NCBI RefSeq assembly: GCF_024169655.1
Contig: NZ_JALJWV010000001.1
Coordinates: 687,001 to 751,000 of the forward strand
From: Pseudomonas marginalis
Lineage (GTDB): Bacteria; Pseudomonadota; Gammaproteobacteria; Pseudomonadales; Pseudomonadaceae
DNA: 64,000 bases
Direction: 5' to 3'
In this document: in pieces, positions 1 through 7,941 of the stretch
Numbering within the stretch: the stretch's first letter is position 1
How the letters are laid out: each line of letters starts with the position of its first letter
Made by a program: the position numbers and the translations under genes
Notes under the pieces: generated by a model
The model's input: the letters and a program-made list of their open reading frames with translations, nothing else
What the model was told of the DNA's origin: nothing
Databases searched by the model: none

Positions 1-1
1 G

Positions 2-1105
2 TGCGAAACGGAGTATGTGGTGGAAAAGGGCGTCGAATGCTACGAGCGCCTCAAGGGCGGCCTTAATGGTGCGCCGGCCGCCGCGACCAACCCGTTGTCG
101 GTGGGCATTGCCTACGCGACGCTGGACCGTTCGACGGCCGACAAATTGCCACTGATCACCATCAACCACGGCCGCACCGACTCCACCGACGGTAGCGTGT
201 TCCCTTACGTGTTCCCGTTGCAGCTCAACCCGTATTCGGAAGTCTCGGCAATCATCAACTACATCGGCACGCGCGAAGGTGGGGCGGACAAACTCAAAGG
301 CAAGAAGATCGCCGTGCTTTACCACGGCTCGCCGTATGGCAAGGAAACCAATGGCGTCCTGGAAACCCTGGCGAAAAACGCCGGTTTCGAACTGACCCTG
401 CTGGAAGTGCCGCACCCCGGCAACGAGCAGCAATCGCAGTGGCTCAATATCCGTCGCCTCAAGCCGGACTGGGTGATCCTGCGCGGTTGGGGGGTGATGA
501 ATCCGGTGGCGCTGAAGTCCGCGCAAAAGGTCGGTTACCCGGTGGATCACATCATCGGCAACATCTGGAGTAACTCGGAAGAGGACGTGGTGCCGGCAGG
601 CGCGGCCGCCAAAGGCTTCATTTCCATCACCACCCACCCTTCCGGCACAGATTTCCCGGTGCTGCAGGGCATCAAGCAAAGCGTGGTGGACGCCGGCAAG
701 GGCAACCTGGCCGATCCGAAGCGCTTCGGTACGGTGTACTACAACCTCGGTGTGGTGAACGGCATTCTCAACGTCGAAGCCGTGCGCCTTGCGCAGGCCA
801 AATACGGCGCCAAGCCGTTGACCGGCGAGCAGGTGCGTTGGGGCTTCGAACACCTGAACCTCGACGATGCGCGGTTGCAGGCATTGGGCGCCAAGGGCCT
901 GGTACAGCCGTTGAAGTTGTCGTGCGCCGATCATGAAGGCGGCGGTGCGGTGCGCTTTCAGCAATGGGACGGCCAGCGCTGGAACCTGATCAGCGACTGG
1001 GTCCAGGCCGACCGTGCGTTGTTGCGGCCGATCATCGAGGCTTCCGCTGCCCAGTACGCCAAGGAAAAAGGCATCACCCCGCGCAATTGCAGCCAGGAGC
1101 AATAA
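2..1105 (+). CDS. ABC transporter substrate-binding protein, branched-chain amino-acid type (5' truncated)
   Basis: This is the periplasmic binding component of a Liv-type ABC importer. The frame is open from base 2 and reads CETEYVVEKGVECYERLK before continuing, so the gene is cut by the window edge and the GTG at 17 is not its start. The visible part has the type I periplasmic-binding fold pattern of the LivJ/AmiC-like family, with alternating beta-alpha segments such as KGKKIAVLYHGSPYGKE followed by a hinge and a second lobe. The ATPase gene begins 6 bp downstream (ATG 1112), so the two are co-transcribed; permease genes presumably lie upstream of the window. The ligand (branched-chain amino acid, amide or other) cannot be read from the sequence. 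Confidence 0.85.
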   Translation, partial: CETEYVVEKGVECYERLKGGLNGAPAAATNPLSVGIAYATLDRSTADKLPLITINHGRTDSTDGSVFPYVFPLQLNPYSEVSAIINYIGTREGGADKLKGKKIAVLYHGSPYGKETNGVLETLAKNAGFELTLLEVPHPGNEQQSQWLNIRRLKPDWVILRGWGVMNPVALKSAQKVGYPVDHIIGNIWSNSEEDVVPAGAAAKGFISITTHPSGTDFPVLQGIKQSVVDAGKGNLADPKRFGTVYYNLGVVNGILNVEAVRLAQAKYGAKPLTGEQVRWGFEHLNLDDARLQALGAKGLVQPLKLSCADHEGGGAVRFQQWDGQRWNLISDWVQADRALLRPIIEASAAQYAKEKGITPRNCSQEQ

Positions 1106-1111
1106 GGTCCG

Positions 1112-1879
1112 ATGAGCCAGAGCCTATACGCCAACCCACCCTTGCTGAGCGTCGAGCAGGTCGTCGTCTTCTACGAACAGTCGATCCTCGCCTTGCGCGG
1201 CGTCACGCTACAGGTCGGCAAGGGGCAGATGGTGGCGTTGCTCGGGGCGAATGGTGCGGGCAAAAGCACCACCCTCAAGGCCATCTCCAGCCTGGTGCGC
1301 GCAGAGCGCGGTGAAGTGACCGAGGGCCGGGTGGTTTACCAAGGGCACGTGGTCACCGAGAGCGACCCCGCCAACCTGGTGCTGTCGGGGTTGGCCCAGG
1401 TGCTTGAAGGGCGACATTGCTTCACGCACCTGACGGTCGAGCAGAACCTGCTGATCGGCGGCTTTTCCGGGCGACCGTCGCGCAAGGTGTTGAACCAGCG
1501 TCTGGAGCGCATCTACGGCTACTTCCCAAGGTTGCGCCTGCTGCGCAAACGCCTGGCGGGCCTGACCTCCGGTGGCGAGCAGCAAATGGTCGCGATCGGT
1601 CGTGCGCTGATGTCCGAGCCGTGCCTGTTGTTGCTGGACGAACCGTCCATGGGCCTGGCGCCCCAGGTGGTCGAAGAAATCTTCGAGATCCTTGCCCGGC
1701 TCAATCGCAATGAGGGGTTGAGCCTGCTGGTGGCCGAGCAGAACATCAACATCGCCCTGGATTACGCGCATTACGCGTTTGTGCTGGAGAACGGTCGGGT
1801 AGTGGACGAAGGCTCGGCAGCCGAACTGGCGACACGTAAGCAAATGCAGAACTATTACCTGGGCGCTGCGCAGGCTTAG
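1112..1879 (+). CDS. LivF-type ABC transporter ATP-binding protein
   Basis: This is a 255-residue nucleotide-binding subunit that powers the importer with the preceding binding protein. Walker A is GANGAGKST near residue 45, the ABC signature is LTSGGEQQM near 150, and Walker B is LLLLDEPSMGLAP near 172, followed by the H-loop-like region. Length and the motif GLAQVLEGRHCFTHLTVEQNL fit the LivF class rather than LivG. It is the last gene of the operon: a strong hairpin with a T-run follows 17 bp after the stop. Substrate is unknown, and it may be urea, amide or amino acid. Confidence 0.88.
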   Translation: MSQSLYANPPLLSVEQVVVFYEQSILALRGVTLQVGKGQMVALLGANGAGKSTTLKAISSLVRAERGEVTEGRVVYQGHVVTESDPANLVLSGLAQVLEGRHCFTHLTVEQNLLIGGFSGRPSRKVLNQRLERIYGYFPRLRLLRKRLAGLTSGGEQQMVAIGRALMSEPCLLLLDEPSMGLAPQVVEEIFEILARLNRNEGLSLLVAEQNINIALDYAHYAFVLENGRVVDEGSAAELATRKQMQNYYLGAAQA

Positions 1880-1895
1880 GCGGTGTTGCGTGTTG

Positions 1896-1929
1896 AAAAA
1901 GGAAAGGCCGTAAGCCTTTCCTTTTTTTG
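1896..1929 (+). terminator. Rho-independent terminator of the ABC transporter operon
   Basis: The arms AAAGGAAAGGC and GCCTTTCCTTT pair around a short loop and are followed by a run of seven T. It sits just behind the LivF-like gene on the same strand. Confidence 0.85.
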
Positions 1930-2141
1930 TTTGTGTGTCAGACAAGTTTAACGTGTGCCAAGTGTTTACAGTGCAACACCGAGTTCACAAAGTGCGGATT
2001 AATACCTGCGATAAATAGTTGTTAAGTTTATTTAACTAATTGAAATATATGATTTTATTGTGTTGGCATGCTTTTCGGATTGTTGCGGGAAGATCAGCAT
2101 TTTTTGCATCCCTACCGCCTTAATAATTTGAAGAGAGCATC
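1930..2141. other. AT-rich intergenic stretch, promoter-like
   Basis: About 210 bp clearly richer in A and T than the surroundings (for example around 1995-2055). It leads into a Shine-Dalgarno-like AAGAGAG and the broken small reading frame at 2142. No conserved operator could be named. Confidence 0.4.
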
Positions 2142-2207
2142 ATGCGTAAAGTCGCCGCTTTGTCTGCGTTTTTTGCCGTTACCGCGCCCGGTACTCCATG
2201 CCGGTGA
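2142..2207 (+). pseudogene. Broken small exported peptide gene (remnant)
   Basis: After AAGAGAG, an ATG opens MRKVAALSAFFAVTAPGTPCR and then stops. The first 16 residues look like a signal peptide (two basic residues, then a hydrophobic core). A +1 shift near 2198 would join it to LHAGDIRLLPLDLRML, ending at the TAA near 2244, and would restore an Ala-type cleavage region. Either this is a degraded exported protein truncated before the tRNA-trailer repeat, or a chance frame. The good ribosome site and AT-rich upstream region favour a decayed gene. Confidence 0.35.
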
Positions 2208-2279
2208 TATCCGCCTGTTGCCGCTGGATTTGCGCATGCTGTAACCGCGCCATCCATTCCAGCCATAGAGTGGAATCGC

Positions 2280-2357
2280 AGAAACAAGAAAGCCCGCACG
2301 AGGCGGGCTTCTTGGGGATTCATAGACGACCGTGGACGTCTATGGATCGGCGCCTGG
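2280..2357. repeat. Copy A of the tRNA-Met trailer/terminator repeat (degenerate att-like)
   Basis: This contains the hairpin CAAGAAAGCCCGC...GCGGGCTTCTTG (2285-2314), then GATTCATAGAC...GTCTATGGATCGG (2318-2350) with an internal inverted repeat CATAGACG/CGTCTATG. The same order of parts follows the tRNA-Met gene at 23725-23842 and recurs at 6771-6888 and, shortened, at 4378-4443. Here the last part (CGCCTGG instead of TACTTGGTGG) has drifted. It also probably terminates transcription of the chemoreceptor gene, whose stop lies 7 bp away. Confidence 0.7.
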
Positions 2358-2363
2358 AATAGG

Positions 2364-4238
2364 TCAGATGCGGAAACTGCCCACCAGATGCTTCAGCCGT
2401 GCCGCCTGCTGTTCCAGGTCGGCGCAGGCGCGCAGGGTCGATTGCAGGTTTTCCACGCCTTCCTGATTGAGCGTGTTGATCTCGGTAATGTCCATGTTGA
2501 TCGACTCCACCACCGAGGTCTGTTCCTCGGTGGCGGTGGCGACCGACTGGTTCATGCCATCGATCTCGCCGATGCGCTGGGTCACGCTGCTCAAGCGCTC
2601 GCCGACCAGGTTGGCGATTTCCATGCTGTCTTGGCTATGGCGCTGGCTGTCGCCCATGGTGCTGACCGAATCCCGGGCGCCGACTTGCAGCTCCTCGATC
2701 ATTTTTTGCACCTGTTGTGCCGACTCCTGGGTGCGATGCGCCAGGTTGCGTACTTCATCGGCCACCACCGCAAACCCGCGTCCGGCTTCCCCGGCCCGTG
2801 CGGCCTCGATGGCGGCGTTGAGCGCGAGCAGGTTGGTTTGTTGGGAAATACTGGTGATCACCTCAAGGATCTGCCCGATATTCACCGTTTTGCTGTTCAG
2901 CGATTCGATATTCGTACTCGATGCGCTGAGCATGTCCGACAGCTGATGCATTGCGCTGATGTTGCGCTCGACCACTTGCTGACCCTGCTCGGCCATACCC
3001 CGCGCGTCGCTGGCCTGTTGCGAGGCCTGAGCGGCATTACGGGCTATTTCCTGAGCCGCAGCGCCGAGTTCGTTGATGGCAGCGGCAACGCTGTTGGTAC
3101 GGCTGGCCTGTTCGTCGGAGTTGAGCATCGATGAGTTGGAGGCGCTGACCACGCGCATCGCCACCTCGTTGACGTGCTCGGTCGCTGAGGAGACTTCTCG
3201 GATCGAGGTGTGGATACGTTCGACAAAATCGTTGAACGCATTGCCCAGGGTGCCGAACTCGTCTTGCGTGTGGATAACCAGGCGTTTGGTGAGGTCACCT
3301 TCGCCTTGGGCAATGTCCTCCATTGCGCGGGTCATCGCGTGCAGCGGTTGGAGCAGTACGCGGATCAGAAAAGTCAGCAGGACGATGATGAGGATCACCG
3401 CAACGATGGTGGCAATCACCGCCGAATAACGGAATTGGCTCAGCGTCGCGTAAGCCTTGTCTTTATCGATAGACAGGCCGATGTACCAGTTGGCGGAAGG
3501 TAGACCTTTGATCGGTGCGAAGCTCAGCAAGCGGGCTTGCCCATTGACCTGGACCTCGGTCAGCTCGCCGGAAAGTTTCGGTGTGTGTGTAGGGTACAAA
3601 TCCGAAAGCGACTTCATGACCAACGCTTTGTCCGGATGGACCAGGATCTTGCCCTGATCGTTGACCAGGAACGCATAGCCCATGCCGCCAAACTTCAACG
3701 AGTTGATCAGTTCCACCAGACCATCCAACGCCAAGTCACCGCCGACCACACCGATGCTGTTGGAAACCTTGCTGATGACACTAATGACCATCTTGTTGGT
3801 GGCCAGATCAATATAAGGCTCAGTCAGTATGGCGCCGTTGGCGTTCATACCGTCCTTGTACCAAGCGCGGGAACGCGGGTCATAGCCATCGGGCATCTTG
3901 GTGTTCGGACGAATACTGAAACTGCCGTCGACCTTGCCCAGGTAGTCGGTGAGAAAACTTGAGGTCAGGACGCTCTCATCCATCAGCGTCTCGGCATTGG
4001 CAGGCTCCCTGGCAATGTTCTGCGCCAGATTCCTCACCAAATTAATCCGCCCCTCCAGCAGGTTGCGAATATTGGTGGAGGTAGAGTCACCCATTTCAGT
4101 CAAATAGTTTTCCAGGCTGGTGCGAGTGGCATTGCGCTGTAAATAGTCGTTGTACAACGTGAATAGGGTGAAGGCGAGCATCACTATCAGCGACACGGCC
4201 AAAAGAATTTTGTGACTGAAACGAAGACTTTTATTCAT
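2364..4238 (-). CDS. Methyl-accepting chemotaxis protein, dCache-type, probable amino-acid sensor
   Basis: This 624-residue transmembrane chemoreceptor has a first membrane helix at about 10-28 and a periplasmic dCache sensor at about 35-275. A second helix at about 278-298 is followed by a HAMP domain and the cytoplasmic signalling hairpin, whose tip includes [31 protein letters not shown]. In the sensor, RSRAWYKDG followed by [10 protein letters not shown] and, later, GGDLALDG match the arrangement known for amino-acid binding dCache domains (Arg, Trp-Tyr, Tyr-x-Asp, distal Asp), so it probably senses L-amino acids. It stands alone with no che genes beside it, as is usual for Pseudomonas receptors. 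It lies between two degenerate tRNA-trailer repeats (copies A and B). Confidence 0.92.
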   Translation of the reverse strand: MNKSLRFSHKILLAVSLIVMLAFTLFTLYNDYLQRNATRTSLENYLTEMGDSTSTNIRNLLEGRINLVRNLAQNIAREPANAETLMDESVLTSSFLTDYLGKVDGSFSIRPNTKMPDGYDPRSRAWYKDGMNANGAILTEPYIDLATNKMVISVISKVSNSIGVVGGDLALDGLVELINSLKFGGMGYAFLVNDQGKILVHPDKALVMKSLSDLYPTHTPKLSGELTEVQVNGQARLLSFAPIKGLPSANWYIGLSIDKDKAYATLSQFRYSAVIATIVAVILIIVLLTFLIRVLLQPLHAMTRAMEDIAQGEGDLTKRLVIHTQDEFGTLGNAFNDFVERIHTSIREVSSATEHVNEVAMRVVSASNSSMLNSDEQASRTNSVAAAINELGAAAQEIARNAAQASQQASDARGMAEQGQQVVERNISAMHQLSDMLSASSTNIESLNSKTVNIGQILEVITSISQQTNLLALNAAIEAARAGEAGRGFAVVADEVRNLAHRTQESAQQVQKMIEELQVGARDSVSTMGDSQRHSQDSMEIANLVGERLSSVTQRIGEIDGMNQSVATATEEQTSVVESINMDITEINTLNQEGVENLQSTLRACADLEQQAARLKHLVGSFRI

Positions 4239-4377
4239 GGCGTATTGAGTTCACTGGGTCTTTTGGGGGGGACTGTCCAAGCGTATCGGCAGTAGCCCGG
4301 TAAACCTTTAGGTGTGAAGGGGTTGGTGGCCGCGCTGGAGGGGTAGGGGATATGTGGGGGGAAGGTGGAGGGGGGTA

Positions 4378-4443
4378 AGGAGAGGCAGTCAAAAACAAGA
4401 AAACCCGCACGAGGCGGGCTTCTTGAGGTGATTCATGGACTGC
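4378..4443. repeat. Copy B of the tRNA-Met trailer/terminator repeat (shortened)
   Basis: The hairpin CAAGAAAACCCGC...GCGGGCTTCTTG (4396-4425) is followed by AGGTGATTCATGGACTGCTG and then diverges. It matches the copies at 6771 and 23725 better than copy A does in AGGTGATTCAT..ACTGCTG, but it lacks the tRNA 3' end. It lies 46 bp beyond the 3' end of the small winged-helix gene at 4490. Confidence 0.65.
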
Positions 4444-4489
4444 TGCACAGCGAAGGGCGATTTCCGCTCATCCGGTCTTTAATCGATGC

Positions 4490-4783
4490 TTAGGGGCTTT
4501 CCAGCGGCTCAGGTATGAAGCCTTGTTCCCTGAGAGACTTGATTACACCTCGAATGAGATAGTTGTTAGAAAATCCGATCGTGTACTGCCTCGCGCCTGC
4601 GTTTAGCGGTAGAAGCATCCCTTGGTCCACCAGCTTTTTGATCAGGTAAGTCCGTTGATTGCTCGACTGCTGAGGGAGTACGGCTGCTACATCTGCAGAT
4701 TTTACGACCTTCAATTTTATGGCGGCCGACAGTACCGCCTCCTCCGTCTCCGTGATCCATTTTCGTTCCCGTGCGAAGGCCAC
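4490..4783 (-). CDS. Small winged-helix-like protein, possible remnant of a larger protein
   Basis: This 97-residue frame has a probable winged-helix fold: a helix around VLSAAIKLKVV, a helix-turn-helix around SADVAAVLPQQSSNQRTYLIKKLVDQGMLL, then a beta wing around ARQYTIG. The tail IRGVIKSLREQGFIPEPLE resembles the C-terminal wHTH end of some Fic-domain proteins. The start codon is a GTG without a clear ribosome site, and the frame stays open upstream into the next gene. It could therefore be the 3' remnant of a truncated Fic-like gene rather than an intact regulator. Function unknown. Confidence 0.5.
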   Translation of the reverse strand: MAFARERKWITETEEAVLSAAIKLKVVKSADVAAVLPQQSSNQRTYLIKKLVDQGMLLPLNAGARQYTIGFSNNYLIRGVIKSLREQGFIPEPLESP

Positions 4784-4815
4784 GGCAGGGACGAGTATGC
4801 ATTTGGTCAGCCATC

Positions 4816-5532
4816 CTATAGCCCAGCCTGGCTGACAGGGGTAACGCTGCGGGTGTGATAATCGCCCGACGAGTCCTGGATGCAGTAATTCGGGGACATC
4901 GGTTTTTCCTCGCCGGCTTTCAACTCAACCACCTCATTGCGGCACGTTGTCTGGAATGTTTGCGACTGGAATGCCTGCCGGACTTCATAGTCGGCGCCTG
5001 CGCGTGGCACGAAACTCACGGGCGCAGAAGAGCAACTGGACCCGGACGTGACGAACGCCACAAACACGATCAGCGGCTGGCCGGCCGGGACCACACGTTC
5101 ATCGAAGTACCTGCGCGTCTCATCGATCTTCGCGCTGACCGGGGAGGTCGGCATGCCGATGACATTGTTCTGGTAGTCGGAAGGCCACATGCCGAAGATA
5201 TCCGTGCTCTGACCGCTGGGCTCGATACGCGAAGGATTCCATCCTTGCGGCCGCTCGCGGGCGGCCAGCGCTTTTCTGTAAGTGTCGTTGAAATACTGCT
5301 CGCAACTTTGGCCGGATACGAAACCTGCGTATGCCCCTTGCCCGCTGATCAGGCGGATGCGCGCCGTACTGGCGGGGTCGTACTTGGCCATCTCGGCCGG
5401 GTTCTGGACATCGGTTTTCTTGAAGGTGCAGCCCCCGACAGCCAACGGCACGATGAGCAACAGCCCCAGGCGTGCGATGACAGTGCCCAAGCCGGTATGA
5501 ATTGATGAGCGCTTGCTGGCGTCCTGCTTCAT
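4816..5532 (-). CDS. Uncharacterised outer-membrane-type lipoprotein
   Basis: This 238-residue protein begins with a basic N-terminus, a hydrophobic stretch (LGLLLIVPLAV) and the lipobox VGGC at about residues 32-35, so it should be lipidated and anchored facing the periplasm. The mature part contains four further cysteines (in SCEQY, SSCSS, TTCRN and NYCIQ) that could form disulfides. I do not recognise the family. It is transcribed away from the lipoprotein gene at 5791, with a 258 bp shared promoter region that contains a pentanucleotide repeat. It lies in a block bounded by two tRNA-trailer repeats, which suggests acquired DNA. Confidence 0.75.
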   Translation of the reverse strand: MKQDASKRSSIHTGLGTVIARLGLLLIVPLAVGGCTFKKTDVQNPAEMAKYDPASTARIRLISGQGAYAGFVSGQSCEQYFNDTYRKALAARERPQGWNPSRIEPSGQSTDIFGMWPSDYQNNVIGMPTSPVSAKIDETRRYFDERVVPAGQPLIVFVAFVTSGSSCSSAPVSFVPRAGADYEVRQAFQSQTFQTTCRNEVVELKAGEEKPMSPNYCIQDSSGDYHTRSVTPVSQAGL

Positions 5533-5612
5533 TATTTTCTCCCTGTTAGTGGCTCAACCTTGGTAATGACGGGGTTTGGGTAGGCGTTTGCCTTCAAAGT
5601 TCGCGGGTTCGC

Positions 5613-5632
5613 ATTGGATTGGATTGGATTGG
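5613..5632. repeat. ATTGG x4 pentanucleotide repeat in a divergent promoter region
   Basis: Four perfect tandem ATTGG units lie between the divergent lipoprotein genes that start at 5532 (minus) and 5791 (plus). Confidence 0.9.
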
Positions 5633-5790
5633 GGCAAAAAAAGCATGGCGGCGGCCTTTTCTCTCTCCCGATGTGTCGCGCGTACAGTCTGCCCTGTTAT
5701 TCTGATTCAGCAATCCGGCGTGTAGAAAAAATGCTATACGGCATTAAGTGACAGGAATGTCGGCTAATTGATAGTTAGGGAAAACTGAGT

Positions 5791-6351
5791 ATGCGTCGCA
5801 AAATAGCCAACGGGTTTGTGTTTGTCAGCATTGCGATACTCTGTTCCGGCTGCACATCTTATTCGTCCCAGCCGACAATCAACGAACCCGCTGAGCCCGA
5901 AACAAAAGAAATCATCTCCAGCTTCAGTTACGCAATAAACTCCCCATGGAAAGACAGTCGCTTCGGCAAGGACGCATACGCAGCGACACTCAAAGTTATT
6001 CCCGATGTACAGGATACGGGCTCCAGCCTTGCCGCCCCGACCCTGCCGGCATTAGAAATAAAGATCTCGGAATTCTCATCTGGCGGCGCTTGCGGACAAG
6101 ATTACTTGACGGGCCTGAGTCTGGGTTTGATCCCCAGTTGGTGTACGCGGACAAACCTTTTCAAGTTTGATTTTATATTGAATAAGGATCAGCGCTTTTG
6201 CAGGCAGAAAACCTACTCGATAAACTCCACGTCGTTTTCACATCTCACGATGATACCGTTTGCACTATTCAATACGGACAATCAGCCATTGGCGCTCTAT
6301 CAGGCGGCGCTTAAAGATTTTCTTCGGATAGGTCAATGTGCGACGCGTTGA
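5791..6351 (+). CDS. Uncharacterised small lipoprotein
   Basis: This 186-residue protein starts MRRKIANGFVFVSIAILCSGC, a lipoprotein signal with lipobox CSGC at residues 18-21. The mature chain is Ser/Thr rich and has paired cysteines (SGGACGQDY, SWCTRT, RFCRQK, GQCATR). No family is recognised. The next gene overlaps it by 16 bp, so the two are probably translated together. A weak ribosome site (AGGGAAAAC) precedes the ATG. Confidence 0.7.
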   Translation: MRRKIANGFVFVSIAILCSGCTSYSSQPTINEPAEPETKEIISSFSYAINSPWKDSRFGKDAYAATLKVIPDVQDTGSSLAAPTLPALEIKISEFSSGGACGQDYLTGLSLGLIPSWCTRTNLFKFDFILNKDQRFCRQKTYSINSTSFSHLTMIPFALFNTDNQPLALYQAALKDFLRIGQCATR

Positions 6352-6776
6352 GAGGCATGTTAACAGGCTTTGTTTTGCGGCTACGAGGGACTCATTCCAA
6401 GCGTTGGGACGTTCAAAATTTATCTCAGGTGAACGGCAGCTTTTGGCCGATTCTGTTGAAAAAGTCGGCCTTGGTTGCCAGCACAGAAAAATTGGCGCCT
6501 GAGATTGAAATCTTAAAATTCAGCAGAGGTTTGTGTGGGCTCAGTTTTCACGTAGCGACGTACAGAAAAGGTGTTTTCATCAGTCACTATTGGGACAGTT
6601 CGGGCAAAGCGACTTTTTCAACAGAATCGGCCGATTTCTGCCGGTCATGCCCACGAATCGTACTGGTCAAATCCGATGCAAATGACTGGTCCGGTCGAAT
6701 GCAAATAGGTGGGCAAGTCCGTGCACTAACCCAGCTCAGCAATGATCGCCGTTATTTTTGCAGCATGGCCGGATAG
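6336..6776 (+). CDS. Hypothetical protein overlapping the preceding lipoprotein gene
   Basis: This 146-residue frame overlaps the end of the 5791 gene by 16 bp. An in-frame ATG at 6357 is an alternative start. It has no clear signal peptide, but contains a conserved-looking core (EIEILKFSRGLCGLSFHVATY) and a CRSC pair. It ends inside the start of the att repeat at 6771. No family recognised; it could be a partner of the lipoprotein or a decayed frame. Confidence 0.45.
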   Translation: MCDALRGMLTGFVLRLRGTHSKRWDVQNLSQVNGSFWPILLKKSALVASTEKLAPEIEILKFSRGLCGLSFHVATYRKGVFISHYWDSSGKATFSTESADFCRSCPRIVLVKSDANDWSGRMQIGGQVRALTQLSNDRRYFCSMAG

Positions 6777-6888
6777 GGGGAGACAGAGGTGAACAGCCAG
6801 AAACAAGAAAGCCCGCACTAGGCGGGCTTCTTGAGGTGATTCATAGACTGCTGTAGACGTCTATGGATCGGTACTTGGTGGTACACAG
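6771..6888. repeat. Left attachment repeat of the island (copy C of the tRNA-Met trailer)
   Basis: This is an almost exact direct repeat of 23725-23842, covering GGATAGGGG, the terminator hairpin (6804-6833), CATAGACTGCTGTAGAC and ATCGGTACTTGGTGG. It then continues as a decayed tRNA-Met 3' end: TGGTGG-TACACAG...TTGAACTGG is the complement of CCACCA, the acceptor strand and a recognisable GTTCAA T-loop. Identity falls off beyond 6888, as expected for an att site whose other half is the intact tRNA gene. Confidence 0.85.
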
Positions 6889-6950
6889 TCATTTGAACTG
6901 GCCTTGTAGCGCTCTGTATTTAAAGGGTTTTGTATTGTGTCTGTCAGTTA

Positions 6951-6972
6951 GGCATACATGTAGGCATACACG
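6951..6972. repeat. Tandem GGCATACA(T/C)G, candidate integrase arm sites (left)
   Basis: Two copies, GGCATACATG and GGCATACACG, are separated by two bases, about 60 bp inside the left att repeat. The same word occurs inside the right end at 23696-23716. Such placement is typical of arm-type sites of tyrosine recombinases. Confidence 0.45.
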
Positions 6973-7062
6973 CTGCTTGCTTCTGCCTACGGATGTAGTG
7001 GTATTCCCGCTAGGTAAAGCACCACCAGGTGGTAGGTGATGTGTAGCCATTCGGCCAGGTAG

Positions 7063-7284
7063 TCACTTCTTTGCCCGACCTTCTGCCGACAGTGAGGCGA
7101 GGGCAAGGGTGATGAATCCTGCATTCCCATCCAGGGTTTCTAGTGCGCCTCGGATGTTCTGTGCCACTTCTGTAGATCCTCTTTGCTCAACCCAGTTTGA
7201 CAGTTCCTCGATAGCTGCACCCAGCGCCAGTTGGTTTTCATTCATGCGCTTGAGTAATGACGCAAGCAAAGGGGTGTCTTCCAT
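7063..7284 (-). CDS. Hypothetical small helical protein
   Basis: This 73-residue, acidic to neutral, almost wholly alpha-helical protein (LLASLLKRMNENQLALGAAIEELSNWVEQ) has a start codon preceded by GGGAGAAC in the message. No known domain. It is the first gene inside the left end of the island and is transcribed toward the att site. Proteins of this size and position are frequent in Pseudomonas islands, but no function can be assigned. Confidence 0.6.
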   Translation of the reverse strand: MEDTPLLASLLKRMNENQLALGAAIEELSNWVEQRGSTEVAQNIRGALETLDGNAGFITLALASLSAEGRAKK

Positions 7285-7407
7285 GATGTTCTCCCGCCGT
7301 GTTGTCAGGTAATCAATCTACCTCGAGCCAGTGGCATTGCATATCAGATGTCCTCACCACCTGGTGATCGGAAATCACTCTGGTCATCTGGATTCCCTAG
7401 GTGCGTA

Positions 7408-7473
7408 GTTGCATGGACTTGACCACCCATTTGCATTCGACTTGACCAGTCGATTGCATCGGATTTGACCAGC
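7408..7473. repeat. Three ~22 bp repeats TTGCATNNGAYTTGACCA, resembling IS21-type terminal repeats
   Basis: Three spaced units share TTGCAT followed by GA(C/T)TTGACCA (7408-7427, 7430-7450, 7453-7473). Read on the other strand they give TGGTCAA(G/A)TC..ATGCAA. Several spaced repeats of this kind are typical of the ends of IS21-family elements, but no istA or istB gene is present, so this would be a bare remnant. Confidence 0.45.
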
Positions 7474-7629
7474 ACACTGGGTGGCCTTGATCGGCAAAAA
7501 ACGGCCAACAAATGACGATCCTGTGATGCATTGATAGTCTGTATACGCGCTCAGCCGGCTAGGCCTTTTCCGCTTAAACTAAATCAGGCTCAACACCCAA
7601 AACCGAACGCATGACACAAGGATATCCCG

Positions 7630-7941
7630 ATGACCCTAGCTGACTTGCAACGGCTATCAGTATCTCAAAGCGAACTGGTTCTTCCTTATCCTCACGCGAT
7701 CACAGCTTTGCAACTCCTGGAGGCAACCGGCGCCATCCTGATGGGGTGGGAGGGATGGTTACGCTATCCAGACGGCAGGTTGGGACATTCAGACATGCAC
7801 CAAGGCACCACTGACACTTCAGCGCTTTCTTCATCAGAGGCGTATAGCTGGACCAAAGCCTCCATGACCCTGGCGCAAAATGAACACGAACTCCAAAACG
7901 AAACTACCGATATCAAGCTGCTTTTTTGCATCGTGGTGTAG
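7630..7941 (+). CDS. Hypothetical protein (conserved-looking, island-borne)
   Basis: This 103-residue protein has a structured core: YPHAITALQLLEATG, then GWEGWLRYPDGRLGHS, then helices ending in KLLFCIVV. The pattern PYPHA...LLEATGAILMGWEGW...DG..GH looks like a conserved family seen beside toxin or island genes in Pseudomonas, but I cannot name it. It has no signal peptide and no membrane segment, and is single with no operon partner. The start ATG follows GGATATCCCG, a weak ribosome site. Confidence 0.65.
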   Translation: MTLADLQRLSVSQSELVLPYPHAITALQLLEATGAILMGWEGWLRYPDGRLGHSDMHQGTTDTSALSSSEAYSWTKASMTLAQNEHELQNETTDIKLLFCIVV

